Of a DNA stretch of 64,000 nucleotides, positions 1-11,590 are shown in pieces. This DNA is from Narthecium ossifragum (lineage: Eukaryota; Streptophyta; Magnoliopsida; Dioscoreales; Nartheciaceae). Location of the stretch: the NCBI GenBank assembly GCA_963920575.1, contig OY986966.1, positions 3,430,130-3,494,129 on the forward strand, in the 5' to 3' direction. Each line of letters starts with the position of its first letter. Position 1 is the first letter of the stretch. The notes under the pieces are model-generated. The model was given only the letters and a program-made list of their open reading frames with translations. It was not told where the DNA came from and did no database searches. The position numbers were made by a program, and so were the translations under genes.

Positions 1-320
1 TTGCCTAGGCGATCAATCAAGAAAACAAGAGTTGCGGACCGTGCTTCGAGGAGTCGAGCAAGTGCGAGGACGACGGTGTGTACGTGAGGAGTCAGTACAG
101 TGAGTTCGTCTTTACTTGTGTAAACGGTACTCTTGATTTTTAGTGGATTGGTTTCGCATGGTCCTATAGTGGACCCGTGGTTTTTTCCCGTGAGGGTTTT
201 TCCACGTTAAAAATCGTGTACCTTCCTTCTCGTGTGTGCTTGATTTATTTCATATATCTGCTTCCGTGTTTTTCGGGTAATCTGTAGTGTCTATTTATTT
301 TCACATCTAACTGTTGATCA
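1..320 (+). repeat. Probable 3' part of a Ty1-copia-type LTR
   Basis: The stretch contains a block around 150-240 (a hinge reading GTGGACCCGTGG, then TTTTCCACGTTAAAAATCGTG) that resembles the R/U5 region of plant Ty1-copia LTRs, where a 'CCACGTTAAA...CGTGT' block precedes a T-rich tail. No clear primer-binding site or internal coding region follows, and the 5' end lies outside the window. Family-level resemblance only; it could be an unrelated repeat. Confidence 0.35.
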
Positions 321-399
321 AGGGAACTGACGCAGATGGGAAGGAGATATATATTACATAAATTGCAGCGTGGAAAGCATGCGTATGGATTGAATCCGA

Positions 400-1450
400 A
401 AAAATTACGTTTCTAAAGATATCACGGATATGGTGACCAGTTGGATAAGATCGGCGCCACACCTCAAAGGCCATCTACAGAAGATTTGCATGCTATCCTC
501 TCAGATGAAGGATGTTTTTTTTTTTTATTATATCCCAGGAGAGTCTATAACAGTGTAGCTGCCCGACTCGCCGGCTGGCAAGGACTCTTGATTTGGTGGA
601 CTAAGGACATGGGACGCCCGCCCGAGATTCTAAACTTTGTTCTATAGGGCCATAGTTTTTGACCAAGGAATTGGCCCCCACCTGGATTCCCACCCGGATT
701 CCCAAGTGTTGTTTTGTAAGGGAATTTTGTCTTCTCACCCGGCCACTTGGTTCGTAGAGACCTCGGCGAGCCAGGGCGATCGAGCGACGTCGATGGTGTT
801 GATGGGTGTCATCGAATTTGGTGCTAGGCTTCGGGGTTGTCGGCCTTATTAGAGGTGAGGAACTGGGATGGCAGTGGGGCTTGCAGCCGTGGACGGCGGT
901 GGGGCTTCGTGGTCGATGAGGCTCGTCGTCGGCGCTGAGGTGACCTCGAGAAGGTCGAGGACAACGACGAGAAGGAATGGGGGTGCCACCGGCAAGGAGA
1001 GGCCGCGAGCTATAGAGGACGGTGATGGGGGACGAGGACGGATGGCCGGCCAAAGTCGGACCGGTCTAAGATCAAGATCTGGGTCTCGTTCTCCACGTCG
1101 CCGCCATTGCTCCACCGTCGACATAGTAAGAGCTCGAGCTCGAGTATTCGAGCCCCAACGGCCTCCACCGTCGCCACTAGCTCTCACCACCCAGATCTGG
1201 CACCTTTGGCCGGCCTCCTTGCACGACTCCTCCCAAGACCCCTGTCGTCGCTGACGGGGAGATCGCGACAAGGGGAGATCACCGCTAGCTCTCACCACCC
1301 AGATCTGGTACCTTCGGCCGGCCTTCTTGAACGAGTACTCCTCCCAAGACCCCGATTGTCGATGACAGGGGGGGATTGTGACTCGCGACAGGGGAAGGGA
1401 GGGGAGATGAGGTCACGACAGGGTGAGATAGGGCAGATCGTGACGAGGTA
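400..1450. repeat. GC-rich non-coding repeat with 107-bp direct duplication
   Basis: No recognisable protein is encoded here; the open frames on both strands are arginine/serine-rich products of GC-rich DNA. A segment at 1177-1256 is repeated at 1284-1365 with a period of 107 bp (shared core CTCACCACCCAGATCTGG, then a GGCCGGCC block and CTCCTCCCAAGACCCC). I read it as the interior of a non-autonomous transposon or decayed LTR element, but see no termini. Confidence 0.4.
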
Positions 1451-1625
1451 AACGGGTTGACCTGTCTAACCCACTGGTCAACCCAACCCGACCCGTTTAT
1501 TCATGGGTCGTAAACAGGTCGATCCATTTATGACCCGAATCCGATAACACCAAACCCAAACCCGTATATTTCAGGTCGGTTTTACAGGTCATGACCCGGA
1601 TTGCTACCCATGATTACACGTGCCC
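1450..1625. repeat. Dispersed repeat rich in GACCCG motifs
   Basis: The block repeats short motifs of the type AACCCGACCCGTTTA and GTCATGACCCGGAT on both strands. Plant genomes carry many non-autonomous elements with this 'CAACCCGACCCG' composition. No clear terminal inverted repeat or target duplication could be fixed. Confidence 0.35.
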
Positions 1626-3364
1626 CTCATTCACTTGGTAGGTTTTTAACTGGTAGGTTTTTAACGCCTTTAAAACCAAATTTTCTCTAATTAATTAACA
1701 AAAAAAATACGTTTTTAGTGATGGAATGGTGGTTGGTTAGTTGATTTCAAGGTTTACGATACGTAGGAAGCCATGATTTCATGCAAACCGATCTTTTAAG
1801 CGATGCATTGAATAATGCTAATGAGTCCTTATTAATATCTGTCAACTAGTTTTGGTATTCATCCTTATATGGAGAGATGATTATAACTTAACAAACCTGT
1901 TGTCCTACGTGGAGCCTATGTGGAGAGGATTATCCTACGTGAAGCCTACTTGGAGGTGGATAATAGAGAAGGGAAGGAAGTTAGTGGGAGATAGTGGGGG
2001 ATTATTGAGGAGTTATTAAGGGAGTTGGGAAGAGAAGATGGTTACCCTGCCATGTGGAAGGGGGACTTACTAGTTGTTATATATAACCACATAAAGCATC
2101 AGGTATGCATATATCTATACAACGAAGCAAATGAGCCCCAGGGTGACCGGAAAGGCACGTCATTGTGACCTCTAAATTGAAGTCATGTTGGTTGTGTGAT
2201 AATTAACTAGCTGATTTGAAAGGAAAAAAAACTGATTTAATTGAAGCTGAAACCTAATCAAGTTGGAAACTAGAACAGATTTGAGTATATATTACTGATC
2301 ACATGCAAGTGGACCATTACGTACGTAGGTTAATTGTCACCACAGAGCTAAACCATTGGTTTCAAATTAACTTCAAAAGGTTAAAAAAAATGCTTCTATC
2401 AATTTATGCAGCAAGGTTAAAAAAAAAGCGCATGCATGAACTGACACTGTAGACTGTAGTAGTCAGTAGATGATCGATCGATGATGCAGCAGTGGGGTCT
2501 TCATCGATCGCTCTCTATCGACAAAAAAGTGGTCCACTAAATATATATGCTAATGAATATTTAGGTTGGCCAACGCATCTTCTTCCTGCTTGAGAAATTC
2601 AAATCTCGATCGAGACTGCAGGAGTTCTCTGACGTGTAGCAGGCTCCAAAGTCTCAATCTGGTAGTGGTAAAAGCAGATGCTTTTTTGTTGCAAAAGATG
2701 GCAGCTGAAAGAGGTAGCTAGTTGGAATATTGAGGAGATAAGCAGGATAGGTTTTGCCCTTTTGAGGAGGTTCTCCTGTTGCATTTCTTTCAGGTTAATT
2801 TGCATACTAAATACCAGAAGAAAAGAAGAAAAAGAAAATCTTAGGACATGATTAGTTACAAAAAATGAGTGAATAAAGTGAATGTTAATTAGACTGAATT
2901 ATAAATGTATAAACTCGTCTCATGACCTAACAGCTGCAAACAATGCTCTCCAGTTTTCTGAGCGGGCCGGGGTGTATGCATGCAAAATGTTTCTGAGAGC
3001 AAATTATCTTGAAAGATAATGATTCATGTACATGACCATTTAATCATATACGTTACACGTTACGACAATCAATCGATAGATATCTATTAATTGTCACATC
3101 TAATTCACTCTGCCAATAATTAGAACAATCAATTGGTAGATGAAACAATTGATTGGAGGGCATGTACGCTTACATGCCATGTACCCAGATCAGCGTCATA
3201 TCACTAAATACTTTTAAGCAAATTATATCTTCGCCATGCACATGAATGTTTTAGCCATTGTAGCAAATTATATCTCCTCCACATGTCGTCATAAGGCACC
3301 CAAAACTCCAATTATTTTGTTCCAGTGTTCCACCTCGACCTGGAGGCTGACGCAAATCATTTTT
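1626..3364. other. Intergenic DNA downstream of the CIPK gene
   Basis: AT-rich DNA with no recognisable gene on either strand. It includes poly-A/T runs and short GATCGATC runs (about 2470-2520). The last few hundred bases should hold the 3' UTR of the minus-strand kinase gene, but no poly-A signal can be assigned with confidence. Confidence 0.5.
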
Positions 3365-4717
3365 CTAAGTAATATCTTGCGCGGATTTAGTAACCCCAGG
3401 AAACACAGGCTCTTGCCGGTTGACTACCGGCTTTCGCTGGTCGGCCTCCGCCCCCAACCACTCCCTCCAGAACCGGCCTCCCCTCTCCACCGGCCCCTTG
3501 TCGACCTCCACCACCACCAGATCTCCAGCCAGGTGGTAAACACCGACGCGGGCGACAAAATTACCATCGTACCCCTCGAGCACCACCGAATTCCTAAGAT
3601 GCCCCTTCTTCCCCTTTGCCCTCCTCGCTACCCAGCCTTCAGCTTGGCTTAGTTCTTCAGTCCGGCGGAGCACCGTCTCGGCCGGAGCGGTCAACACGAA
3701 CCGGTCCAGGTCCGGCATGGAGTCGAATAGGCCGGAGAGATCGAAGCCGGAGGAGAATGAGATGAGGTCGAAGGCGTTCATCTCCCGCCGCTCCTCCTTC
3801 TCCGCCGTCGATTTCGAGATTTGGGTGTCGATCTCGTCGTCTTCGTACTCCTCCTCCGCTCCTCGAAAAAGCGCGAGCTCGGCGACCTCTTCGTCACTGA
3901 GACCCTTGAGGAACCAAGGATCCCGGACGATCTCCTCGACGGTGATCCTCTCCTCGGGATCGGTGACCAGGAGGCGGTTGATGAGGCGGCGGAGCTCTGG
4001 GGAGGTCCATTCTGGGCATTTGTACTCACCTCTGTAGATCTTGCGGTAGAGATTCATGAGATTGGAATCGTTGAAGGGGAGATAGCCGGCGGCGAGGACG
4101 AAGAGGACGACGCCGAGGGACCAGACGTCGACCCTGGCGCCGTGGTAGCCGCGCTTGCCGAGTATCTCGGGGGCGACGTAGGCGGGGGTGCCACAGAGGG
4201 TGTGGAGGAGCGGGATCTTGGAGGAGGAGGAGAGGCCGAAGTCGGATATCTTGAGGTCACCGTAGTCGTCGAGGAGGAGGTTCTCGGGCTTGAGGTCGCG
4301 GTGGAAGACGCCGCGGGAGTGACAGTACCCGACGGCGGAGACGAGCTGCCGGAAGTACTGGCGGCACTGGTCCTCGTTGACGCGGCCTCCGGCGTCTAGG
4401 CGGGCGAACAGCTCTCCCCCCTCGAGGAGCTCCATCACGAAGTAGACCCTGGTGCGGGAGGCCAGGACCTCGTGAAGGCGAACCACGTGGGGGTGCCGCA
4501 GCCGGCGCATGATCGAAACCTCCCGGGCGACGTTGACTCCGCCATCGGTGCCGAGGCGCTGCTTGGGGATGACTTTGATGGCTACGTGGCGGTTCGCGGT
4601 GATGTCCCAGGCGCTGTAGACCTTCGCGGAGGCGCCGCGACCAAGGAGGCGTCCTAGCTCGTACTTCCCGAAAAGGACCTTCGGGGCAGCGGGGTTGGGA
4701 TCGCCGGAGTCTGGCAT
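3365..4717 (-). CDS. CIPK: CBL-interacting protein kinase (SnRK3 family), intronless
   Basis: This encodes a 450-residue serine/threonine kinase of the CIPK/SnRK3 family, which phosphorylates transporters and other targets after calcium-loaded CBL sensors bind its C-terminus. Residues 18-269 form the kinase domain: glycine loop GRGASAKV (26-33), catalytic Lys48 in VAIKV, HRDLKPEN with Asp141, DFG at 159-161, and an activation segment ending CGTPAYVAPE. The CBL-binding NAF/FISL motif is at 314-331 (NAFDLISFSSGFDLSGLF), followed by the PPI-type region for PP2C docking (about 345-385). The length is normal for the family. The absence of introns, the short activation loop and the acidic linker (about 285-297) fit the intronless CIPK clade (CIPK4/7-like), but the exact orthologue cannot be set. 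The start at 4717 is the first Met before the kinase core. All key residues are present, so the gene looks functional. Confidence 0.96.
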   Translation of the reverse strand: MPDSGDPNPAAPKVLFGKYELGRLLGRGASAKVYSAWDITANRHVAIKVIPKQRLGTDGGVNVAREVSIMRRLRHPHVVRLHEVLASRTRVYFVMELLEGGELFARLDAGGRVNEDQCRQYFRQLVSAVGYCHSRGVFHRDLKPENLLLDDYGDLKISDFGLSSSSKIPLLHTLCGTPAYVAPEILGKRGYHGARVDVWSLGVVLFVLAAGYLPFNDSNLMNLYRKIYRGEYKCPEWTSPELRRLINRLLVTDPEERITVEEIVRDPWFLKGLSDEEVAELALFRGAEEEYEDDEIDTQISKSTAEKEERREMNAFDLISFSSGFDLSGLFDSMPDLDRFVLTAPAETVLRRTEELSQAEGWVARRAKGKKGHLRNSVVLEGYDGNFVARVGVYHLAGDLVVVEVDKGPVERGGRFWREWLGAEADQRKPVVNRQEPVFPGVTKSAQDIT

Positions 4718-4978
4718 CTTGGGTGGCTGTCCGCCTCTTCCGCTCCAGGGTAGTCTCCGTCTCCTTCGCTTTCGCTTGGCCTCTCAGTTAAGTTCGCTTC
4801 CGCTTTGCTAGCTATTAGCTATAAATAACGCGAGAAGAGACACAGAGAGATGCGGGCGTATTGTATATTTGTATAGCACAGAATCGGGAGGGCTGTATAA
4901 AGCGGGGCAAGCCGAGAAGGGTCCTGTCCCGTGCACCTTTTCGATTGCTTATCTTAACCTGAGCCTTCAAGCAAGACA

Positions 4979-5014
<36 letters not shown>
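4979..5014. repeat. (AAT)n microsatellite
   Basis: Uninterrupted trinucleotide repeat of about 12 units, about 260 bp upstream of the CIPK start codon and so probably within or near its promoter. Likely length-polymorphic. Confidence 0.95.
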
Positions 5015-5559
5015 TGCCGTTTGCACTCGTGTGAGGTTTGGAGGGAACGGCGTTGGATTTGAACGCGAGAAATAGAATAGAATGGAAGTATACACATGTC
5101 CATTATAGTGGGGGAATAAACTGGAATTTATGCTCCTGCGCACGGGAATATTGACGCAGGAAAGCACGGCTGCACGGCTAATTAGGAGAGAGCTTTTTCG
5201 CATGTCCATGTCTTATTATTATTATCATCCATATTAGCACGATACAGATCAAGGTACGACATAACCAGTTTCAAACTTTCGAAAGAGAGAAATGATACTA
5301 CGCCGATGTGGCGTCCAACGTGGCACCAAAACTTCGCTCTCCGCACGATCATTCTCTCTTCCAAATTCAAACCCCATCGGCCGCCCATCTCTGGTCTCCA
5401 GCGTCTCCGTCGCCACCCCTGGTCTTCCCTGCCCCCCGGTCTTCCCCGCCCCCTTGGTCTCTGGTGTCCCCGTCGGCATCTCGTGCCCTATCTCTATCTC
5501 TGGCACATCCGTCGCCGCCCCGGGTCTTCCCCGCCCCCCGTTCTCCAAAAGCTATCTGT

Positions 5560-7090
5560 CAACAAGCCCTGCTATAGCCAATCCTAGACGTGGATCTCCA
5601 TCCACTTATGTACGGAGAACAACTAGGATTTGGTTCATGTCATCATCTCCCACTCCCTCTCTCTTGTTCTCTCCCCTTCTTATCCCTACCACACACCGCC
5701 CGGCAATAATCATAGTCGCGCTGCCCTTACTCGGAGCTCTGTCACCGGCTAGCGGAGATCCGAGCTCGCCGCCGTCGGCAAAACCCCATGCTGCATCCAC
5801 CTTCCTCTCCCTTCTCTCCAGCGGTGATTAATCCTTCCCTTGATGGAGGTTGCGCACGCTTCATCCACTATTTTAATCCCGCTCGTGCGTCGCCGCGCAC
5901 GCTTCGCCCGTATCGAACGATTGCGATCAAGGACTTGATCAGGCCGATAGAAGGCCGCCTTGGGGTAGCAGGGTAGCGTGGATGTTGCAGGGAGGCCGAA
6001 GGCGGACTCAAGGGCGTGCCCGAGGGGGAGGTCGACAAGAGAGGAGGAGGTCGGTGACAAAGAGTTGGGCCGCGGGTTCCGATGGTGCTAGGGAAGGGAG
6101 AAGAGAGTGGTGATGGTGTGGGCTTGCGGAAAGGACGATGGCGCAGGGTAACGTGGACCTCTCTATGGGAGAGACAATCAGATTTCTCAAGGGGAGAAAC
6201 CAAAAACCCTAACTTTCATTAATTATCAAAACTGGTTTTACAAACCCTAAGACCTCCTTTTATAGGTTTAAGGAAAGACCAGACCAACTCAAACATCATT
6301 ATCCTAATCCAAGTACTAAACCCGGAATTCAAATAGGAGAAAACTTATTAGAAATAGGAAATTTGTCAAAAATAGAAAGACCCGAACAAACTGCCTAAAA
6401 AGAAAAGTTTTTCACAAAAATTGAATTTTAAGCCAAAAGAAAAGGAATTTTGAGATTCGGAGGTCAAGGTTATGGAGAGATCTTCGATCTCCGATGATTC
6501 TTGACGGGCTCGTCGAGCTGGTCGTTTCGACTGGTCGCACGCCCTGATCGGACGTCGTGGACGAAAGTTATGCCCATTCGACGGTCGAGGTTGCTCGGAG
6601 ATTTGAGTCGGACGAATGGGGTCCGAATGCGTCCGGATCGCCTCGGAAGCTGCTCCGGATCGGACTCGGTCAGGTCCGGGCTTGGTCCTGCATCAGACGA
6701 TGCCGAAGTCCGACTAGGTGGATGGCGGCGACGAAGAGAGCTCTGGAGATGGGTTCCGAGGTGGTCGCCCACGCGTGTAACGGTGAGGACGGAGGCGGTG
6801 CCGTGGGATTGTGGCTGGGAGGTGAGGGAGCTGGTGGTTGATGCGGTGAGGCGTCGGGAAGGTGAGCAGGCTACGGGCGCGCGGCCTTGGGTTATGGTCG
6901 CGAGCTGGGTTCTCAGGCGATCCGATGATGGAGCTCTGGGCAAGCGGAGGACAGAGAGAGGGATCGGGTGTGGGAGCGGGGGAGGTGATGACGTGTACAA
7001 AATCCTAGCCGTTCTCCAGAAATGAATTGAGATCAATGGATAAGATTGGCTATGACATATCCCCGAATCCAATCTGTATAGCAAAAGGTA
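5560..7090. mobile_element. GC-rich element with inverted ends (possible MULE)
   Basis: Sequence at about 5572-5660 (GCTATAGCCAATCCTAG, then GGAGAACAACTAGGATTTGG and CATGTCATCATCTCCCA) reappears inverted at about 6975-7065 (AGCCAATCTTATCCA, GGAGAACGGCTAGGATTTTG, CACGTCATCACCTCCC), roughly three-quarters identical. Between them lie GC-rich, R/S/P-rich open frames without recognisable domains and an AT-rich insert (6190-6470). This is the layout of a Mutator-like or related non-autonomous element. Exact ends and the target duplication were not found. The flanking stretch 7085-7240 resembles the MITE at 56716. Confidence 0.4.
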
Positions 7091-7244
7091 TTGCGGGTTT
7101 GCAATAGCAAACCTCAGCGATGAGATTAGACTTGGATTACCAGGATCAAATTATCCTCTTTCCTAATATTTGTCATCTTTTCTTTTCTCTCACCTATTTC
7201 ATGTGTTTAATCACGTTAAATACAAACGTACGTGTATCCGTAGC

Positions 7245-7898
7245 TAAAGAGTAGGACTTTCAACAAGCTCACTTCAATAAGCTTGCGTGTCGATCAACGG
7301 CTGATAGGAGCTCCTCCTTGTCTTATGATCTATAAATTCAACAAACCCACTCAGTATCCGTACCTCTCGCCTACCGCCTCACGAGTCACGAACGATGGTC
7401 TGTCCGCGTATTTGTACGGTGGATCATGCGTTCTTATCCTGAGATATGTTACACACGTGTGTGGCTGTGATATCGCGATGGTAAGGGGATCATAGAAGAG
7501 GAACCAAGGAAACGTGGGCTTTCTTTGTACGGTTTGGCGTAAGGTGTACGGAGACGGAAGCATCTTGATTAAAATTGATGGACCGCTAGGTGTGGGCCCA
7601 ACAGGGCACGTGGTCTAGCCATACTCGTCGGCTGCTGTTGGCAGACTGGCCTATGTTGAGTCAACTTCTCCGTTAATAGACCCATAATGATAAAGGGCTA
7701 AGATAAAGAGCTAAACCCAAAGGAAACCGCGTAGTGATGCTGGCGAATATTACTTGAGTGATGGAATAAAAAAAGGGCGGTTTACATGTTCAAGATGGTT
7801 TTTTTTTTAAAAAATTTAAATTAAGCCCAAAGGAAACCTGCTGGCGAATATTACTTGAGTTATGGAATAAAAAAAAGGCCGGCTTACATGTTTAAGAT
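7245..7898. repeat. Dispersed repeat copy A, left part
   Basis: Non-coding block sharing ordered similarity with 25165-25800: TATCCGTACCT, CGTGTG-GGCTGTGATATCGCGAT, GGGCCCAACAGGGCACGTGGTC against CCCACCCAATAGGCCATGTGGTC, and GCTGGCGAATATT. Inside it, 7716-7798 is repeated at 7826-7898 (GCTGGCGAATATTACTTGAG core), the copies being separated by a T-run and a short LINE-tail-like sequence. The block is broken at about 7898 by a LINE and resumes at 16252. Confidence 0.5.
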
Positions 7899-8424
7899 TT
7901 TTTTTTTATTTTATTTTAGGGGGATTTGTCATTTAGTCCTCTATCACATCCCAACTTGTCATTTGATTCCCTATACAAGATCATAAGTCTTTTAGTATCA
8001 TTTTAGGGGAAAAAGACCACACTACCCTTATAGGTATTTTTGAATTAGTTAGTTGGTATTAATTAGAGTGATTGTGAATACATGTACCTCTTCTCAATAC
8101 AGAAAAGACATGCATCTATCCATGGATGCATGTATTAATGAGGGCATTAAAAGTAAAAAAGAGAATACTGAAAAATAGAGAAAAAATACCAGAAAATAGG
8201 AAAATTATCGGAAAAATGAGAAAAATGGTAGAAAAGTATAAAAAAATAACAGAAAATATAAAAAAAATTGGAATTTTTTTTGGGAGCAGCCATTAACGGT
8301 AAAAAAGGAAATTACTGAAAAGTAGAAAAAATTAACTGAAAATAGAAAAATATGCGGAAAAATATGAAAAATGGTAGAAAAGTAGGAAAAATTACAGGAA
8401 TATAGAAAAATTTTGCGGAATTTT

Positions 8425-9252
8425 TTTTAAAGTAATTACTAAATATTGGAAAGTGATTACCAAATATTGAAAAGTGACTACAAAATAACGGAAGTAACTA
8501 CCAAATATTGAGAAAGTAACTATAAATATTGGAAAGTAATTACCAAATATTCGAAAGTGACTACAAATATTGGAAAGTAACTACAAAATATTGGAAAATT
8601 ATTACAAATATTGTGAAGTAACTACCAAATATTGGAAAGTAACTACCAATATTGGTAAGTAACTACTAAATATTGGGAAGTAACTACCAAATATTGAAAA
8701 GTGACTACAAATATTAGCTAGAAAGTAACTACAAAATATTGAAAAGCGTTTACAAATATTGGGAAGTAATTACAAGATAATGAAGTAACTACCAAATATT
8801 GAAAAGTAATTACCAAATATTGAAAGTGATTACCAAAAATTGAAAAGTAACTAATAAATATTGGAAAGTAATTACCAAATATTGGAAAGTAACTACAAAA
8901 TAATGAAAGTAACTACCAAATATTGGGAAAGTAACTACAAATATTTGAAAGTAATTACCAAATATTGAAAAGTGACTACAAATATTGGAAAGTAACTACA
9001 AAATATTGAAAAATTATTACAAATATTGGGAAGTAACTACAAATATTGGTAAGTAACTACTAAATATTGGGAAGTAACTACCAATATTGAAAAGTAACTA
9101 CAAATATTTGAAAAGTAAGTATTAGGGATTGGGAAGTAACTACCATAAATGGAAAGTAACTACAAGGGAGGGTAAAGTAACTACCAGGGATTGCAAAGTA
9201 ACTATCAGAAATGGAAAGTAACTACATGGGGTTGTGAAGTAACTACAAAAAA
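8425..9252 (+). repeat. ~20-bp tandem array, left arm
   Basis: About 40 diverged copies of a unit close to AAGTAACTACCAAATATTGG, varying at a few positions (AAATATTGG, AATATTGAA, and near the centre AGAAATGGA and GGGATTGC). There is no open frame of note. The array is mirrored by the right-arm array, and the order of variant units near the centre is mirrored too, so the inverted duplication happened after the array had formed. Confidence 0.85.
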
Positions 9253-10403
9253 ATTCTACAATAATTGGTAGTTACTTTTCATTTCTGGTAGTTACTTTCC
9301 AATATCTTGTAATCACTTTACACTTTCTTATAGTTACTTCTCATTTCTGGTAGTTACTTTTCAATCCTTGGTAGTTAATTCACAGTCTCATGTAGTTACT
9401 TTTCATTTCTGGTAGTTACTTTCCAGTACCTTGTAGCTACTTCATAGTCCCATGTAGTTACTTTCCAATTTTTTGTAGTTACTTCACAGTCCCATGTAGT
9501 TACTTTCCATTTCTGATAGTTACTTTGCAATCCCTGGTAGTTACTTTACCCTCCCTTGTAGTTACTTTCCATTTATGGTAGTTACTTCCCAATTCCTAAT
9601 ACTTACTTTTCAAATATTTGATAGTTACTTTCAAATATCGATAGTTACTTCCCAATATTTAGTAGTTACTTACCAATATTGGTAGTTACTTCCCAATATT
9701 TGTAATAATTTTCCAATATTTTGTAGTTACTTTCCAATATTTGTAGTCACTTTTCAATATTTGGTAATTACATTCCAATATTTGTAGTTACTTTCCCAAT
9801 ATTTGATAGTTACTTCTATTATTTTGTAGTTACTTTCCAATATTTGATAATTACTTTCTAATATTTAGTAGTTACTTTTCAATTTTTGGTAATCACTTTT
9901 AATATTTGGTAATTACTTTTCAATATTTGGTAGTTACTTCATTATCTTGTAATTACTTTCCAATATTTGTAAACACTTTTCAATATTTTGTAGTTACTTT
10001 CTAGCTAATATTTGTAGTCACTTTCCAATATTTTGGTAGTTACTTCTTAATATTTAGTAGTTACTTACCAATATTGGTAGTTACTTTCCAATATTTGGTA
10101 GTTACTTCACAATATTTGTAATAATTTTCCAATATTTTGTAGTGACTTTCCAATATGGATTTTTGCATTCCGGTACCATGCACTTTTCCAGAAATGCACT
10201 TTGGTACCACCAAGTTTGAGATTTGTAATTCGATACCACTAAGTTTTAAACTAAGTGAAATTTAATTCCGAACTCTGACTTCGTTAGTAGTAATTGACGA
10301 GAAACCGCTCACGTGCGCTCACGTGAGCGGTTTTGCACCCGTTGAAGGTGGTATTCTCCCCCGACGTAACCTCCTTCCCTCTGTGACATAACGGCGGACA
10401 AAA

Positions 10404-10870
10404 TCTCCATCCCTCGGCCTCGCCGTTGTCCCCATCGCCATCCTCCTCCTCTCCGCCTTCTTCATCACCGACACCCCGACCAACCTCGCGCTGCGTGGGG
10501 TAACCGAGCTCGCCCGCACCGCCCTCTGCCGCGCACACAACCCCCGCACCAACATCGACGCCAACCTCGACCACATCCTTCACTCGGCCAATGGCGAGGG
10601 CGAAGCATTCAAAACGATACTTCACCGGAGGTGCCGATCGCAGCTGGTGATGGCGGTGAAGATACCACTGTTCCAGCAGCTTCGGGATCATAGTGCTTGC
10701 TTTCTACGCGCCGATGGTGTTCCAGACGGTGGGGTTTGGGAGCAACACCGCGCTAATGGTAACGGTGATTCTCTCTCGGGTCCGTCAACTTGTCGTCCAT
10801 CGCCGTGTCGACGTCCGTCGTGGATCGTTATGGCGGGAGGCGGCATCATTGAAGGATGCTCTGCACAAAG
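10404..10870 (+). pseudogene. Captured STP-type sugar transporter fragment, copy 1
   Basis: Conceptual translation gives LGLAVVPIAILLLSAFFITD, TPTNLALRG and ANLDHIL, then SQLVMAVKIPLFQQL and, after a 1-nt shift near 10685, FYAPMVFQTVGFGSNTALM. These match in order the central part of plant monosaccharide/H+ symporters of the STP family (TM6, the cytoplasmic loop with PDTPNSL..RG, then PQLVMA..IP..QQLTGIN and FYAPVLFQT.GFG). The frameshift and lack of the rest of the 12-TM protein make it non-functional as a transporter. In the parent family this segment spans an exon end and part of the next exon. It is gene-derived cargo of the surrounding Pack-MULE, not a resident gene. Confidence 0.7.
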
Positions 10871-11437
10871 GAAACCCATGAACGAGTAGTGTGGAGCTTG
10901 TATCCTCTGCTTGGGAATACTGATACAACTGTAGGATGCTCTGCACAAAGGAAAACCCAATGAGGGGAACTAAAATTAAGAAAGAAACAAGAAGCATGGG
11001 AAAACAGGGGAATGCTGTGATACTAAGTAAACAGAGAGGATAAAATAGAGGAAAACAGGGGAAGCTCTAACTTGAGTCTCCTTAGCTTCGCAAGAGAAGA
11101 AATTTAAACATTTTTAAAAAGAGCCCAAGAGTTGGTGGTGGGAATCAATGAAACGCTGCTATGCGAGCAGGGCTGCTTCCTTTGAGGGATGAGAGTGCTC
11201 CCCAAGATATACAATGGAAGGCTGAATACATGAGCGAAGAAGAAAAAGATACCCAGATTAGATTTTCTCGCTGAACACTAAAACAGGAACTACTCATCAT
11301 AAATCCAAATTGCAGTCATGGAAGCCAATGGAAAGATGGTTCTTCTGTGCGTGCCTTAGTGTCGGCAAAAGCCAGCGTGTGGAACGGAAGACAGAGGAAG
11401 AGGATTGGAAGTGGAAGGTAAGCAGAGCTTGGCCTAG

Positions 11438-11590
11438 GGCTGGCGCCTCTCCCTCCGCCTCGCCGCCGTCATCATCGTCCTCTCCACCTTCTTCATCACC
11501 GACACCCTGACCAGCCTCACACGGCGTGGGGAGACCGACCTCGCCCGCGCCGCCCTCCGGCCCGGCGCCAACATCGATGTCGTGCTCCTT
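11438..11590 (+). pseudogene. Captured STP-type sugar transporter fragment, copy 2
   Basis: The frame starting at 11438 reads GWRLSLRLAAVIIVLSTFFI, then TDTLTSLTRRGE and TDLARAALR. It overlaps the first part of copy 1 (AVVPIAILLLSAFFITDTPTNLALRG) and the same region of STP proteins, in the same orientation. The two copies differ at many positions, so either two related family members were captured or one capture was duplicated and diverged. Too short to encode a transporter. Confidence 0.6.

Noticed and set aside
601..1298. Overlapping minus-strand frames of about 150 codons
   Set aside because: Arg/Pro/Ser-rich products of GC-rich repeat DNA with no domain, overlapping each other and plus-strand frames.
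3821..4399. 192-codon plus-strand open frame opposite the CIPK gene
   Set aside because: Glu/Val/Gly-rich antisense shadow of a GC-rich kinase gene whose minus-strand frame has every conserved kinase motif.
5868..6203. 111-codon minus-strand frame in the GC-rich element
   Set aside because: Pro/Ser/Arg-rich low-complexity frame with no recognisable domain; the opposite strand is open too.
8425..10155. Regular ~20-bp repeats resembling a CRISPR array or satellite
   Set aside because: The units are contiguous with no unique spacers, are mirrored in the other arm, and lie in a plant transposon; they are an internal array of a fold-back element.
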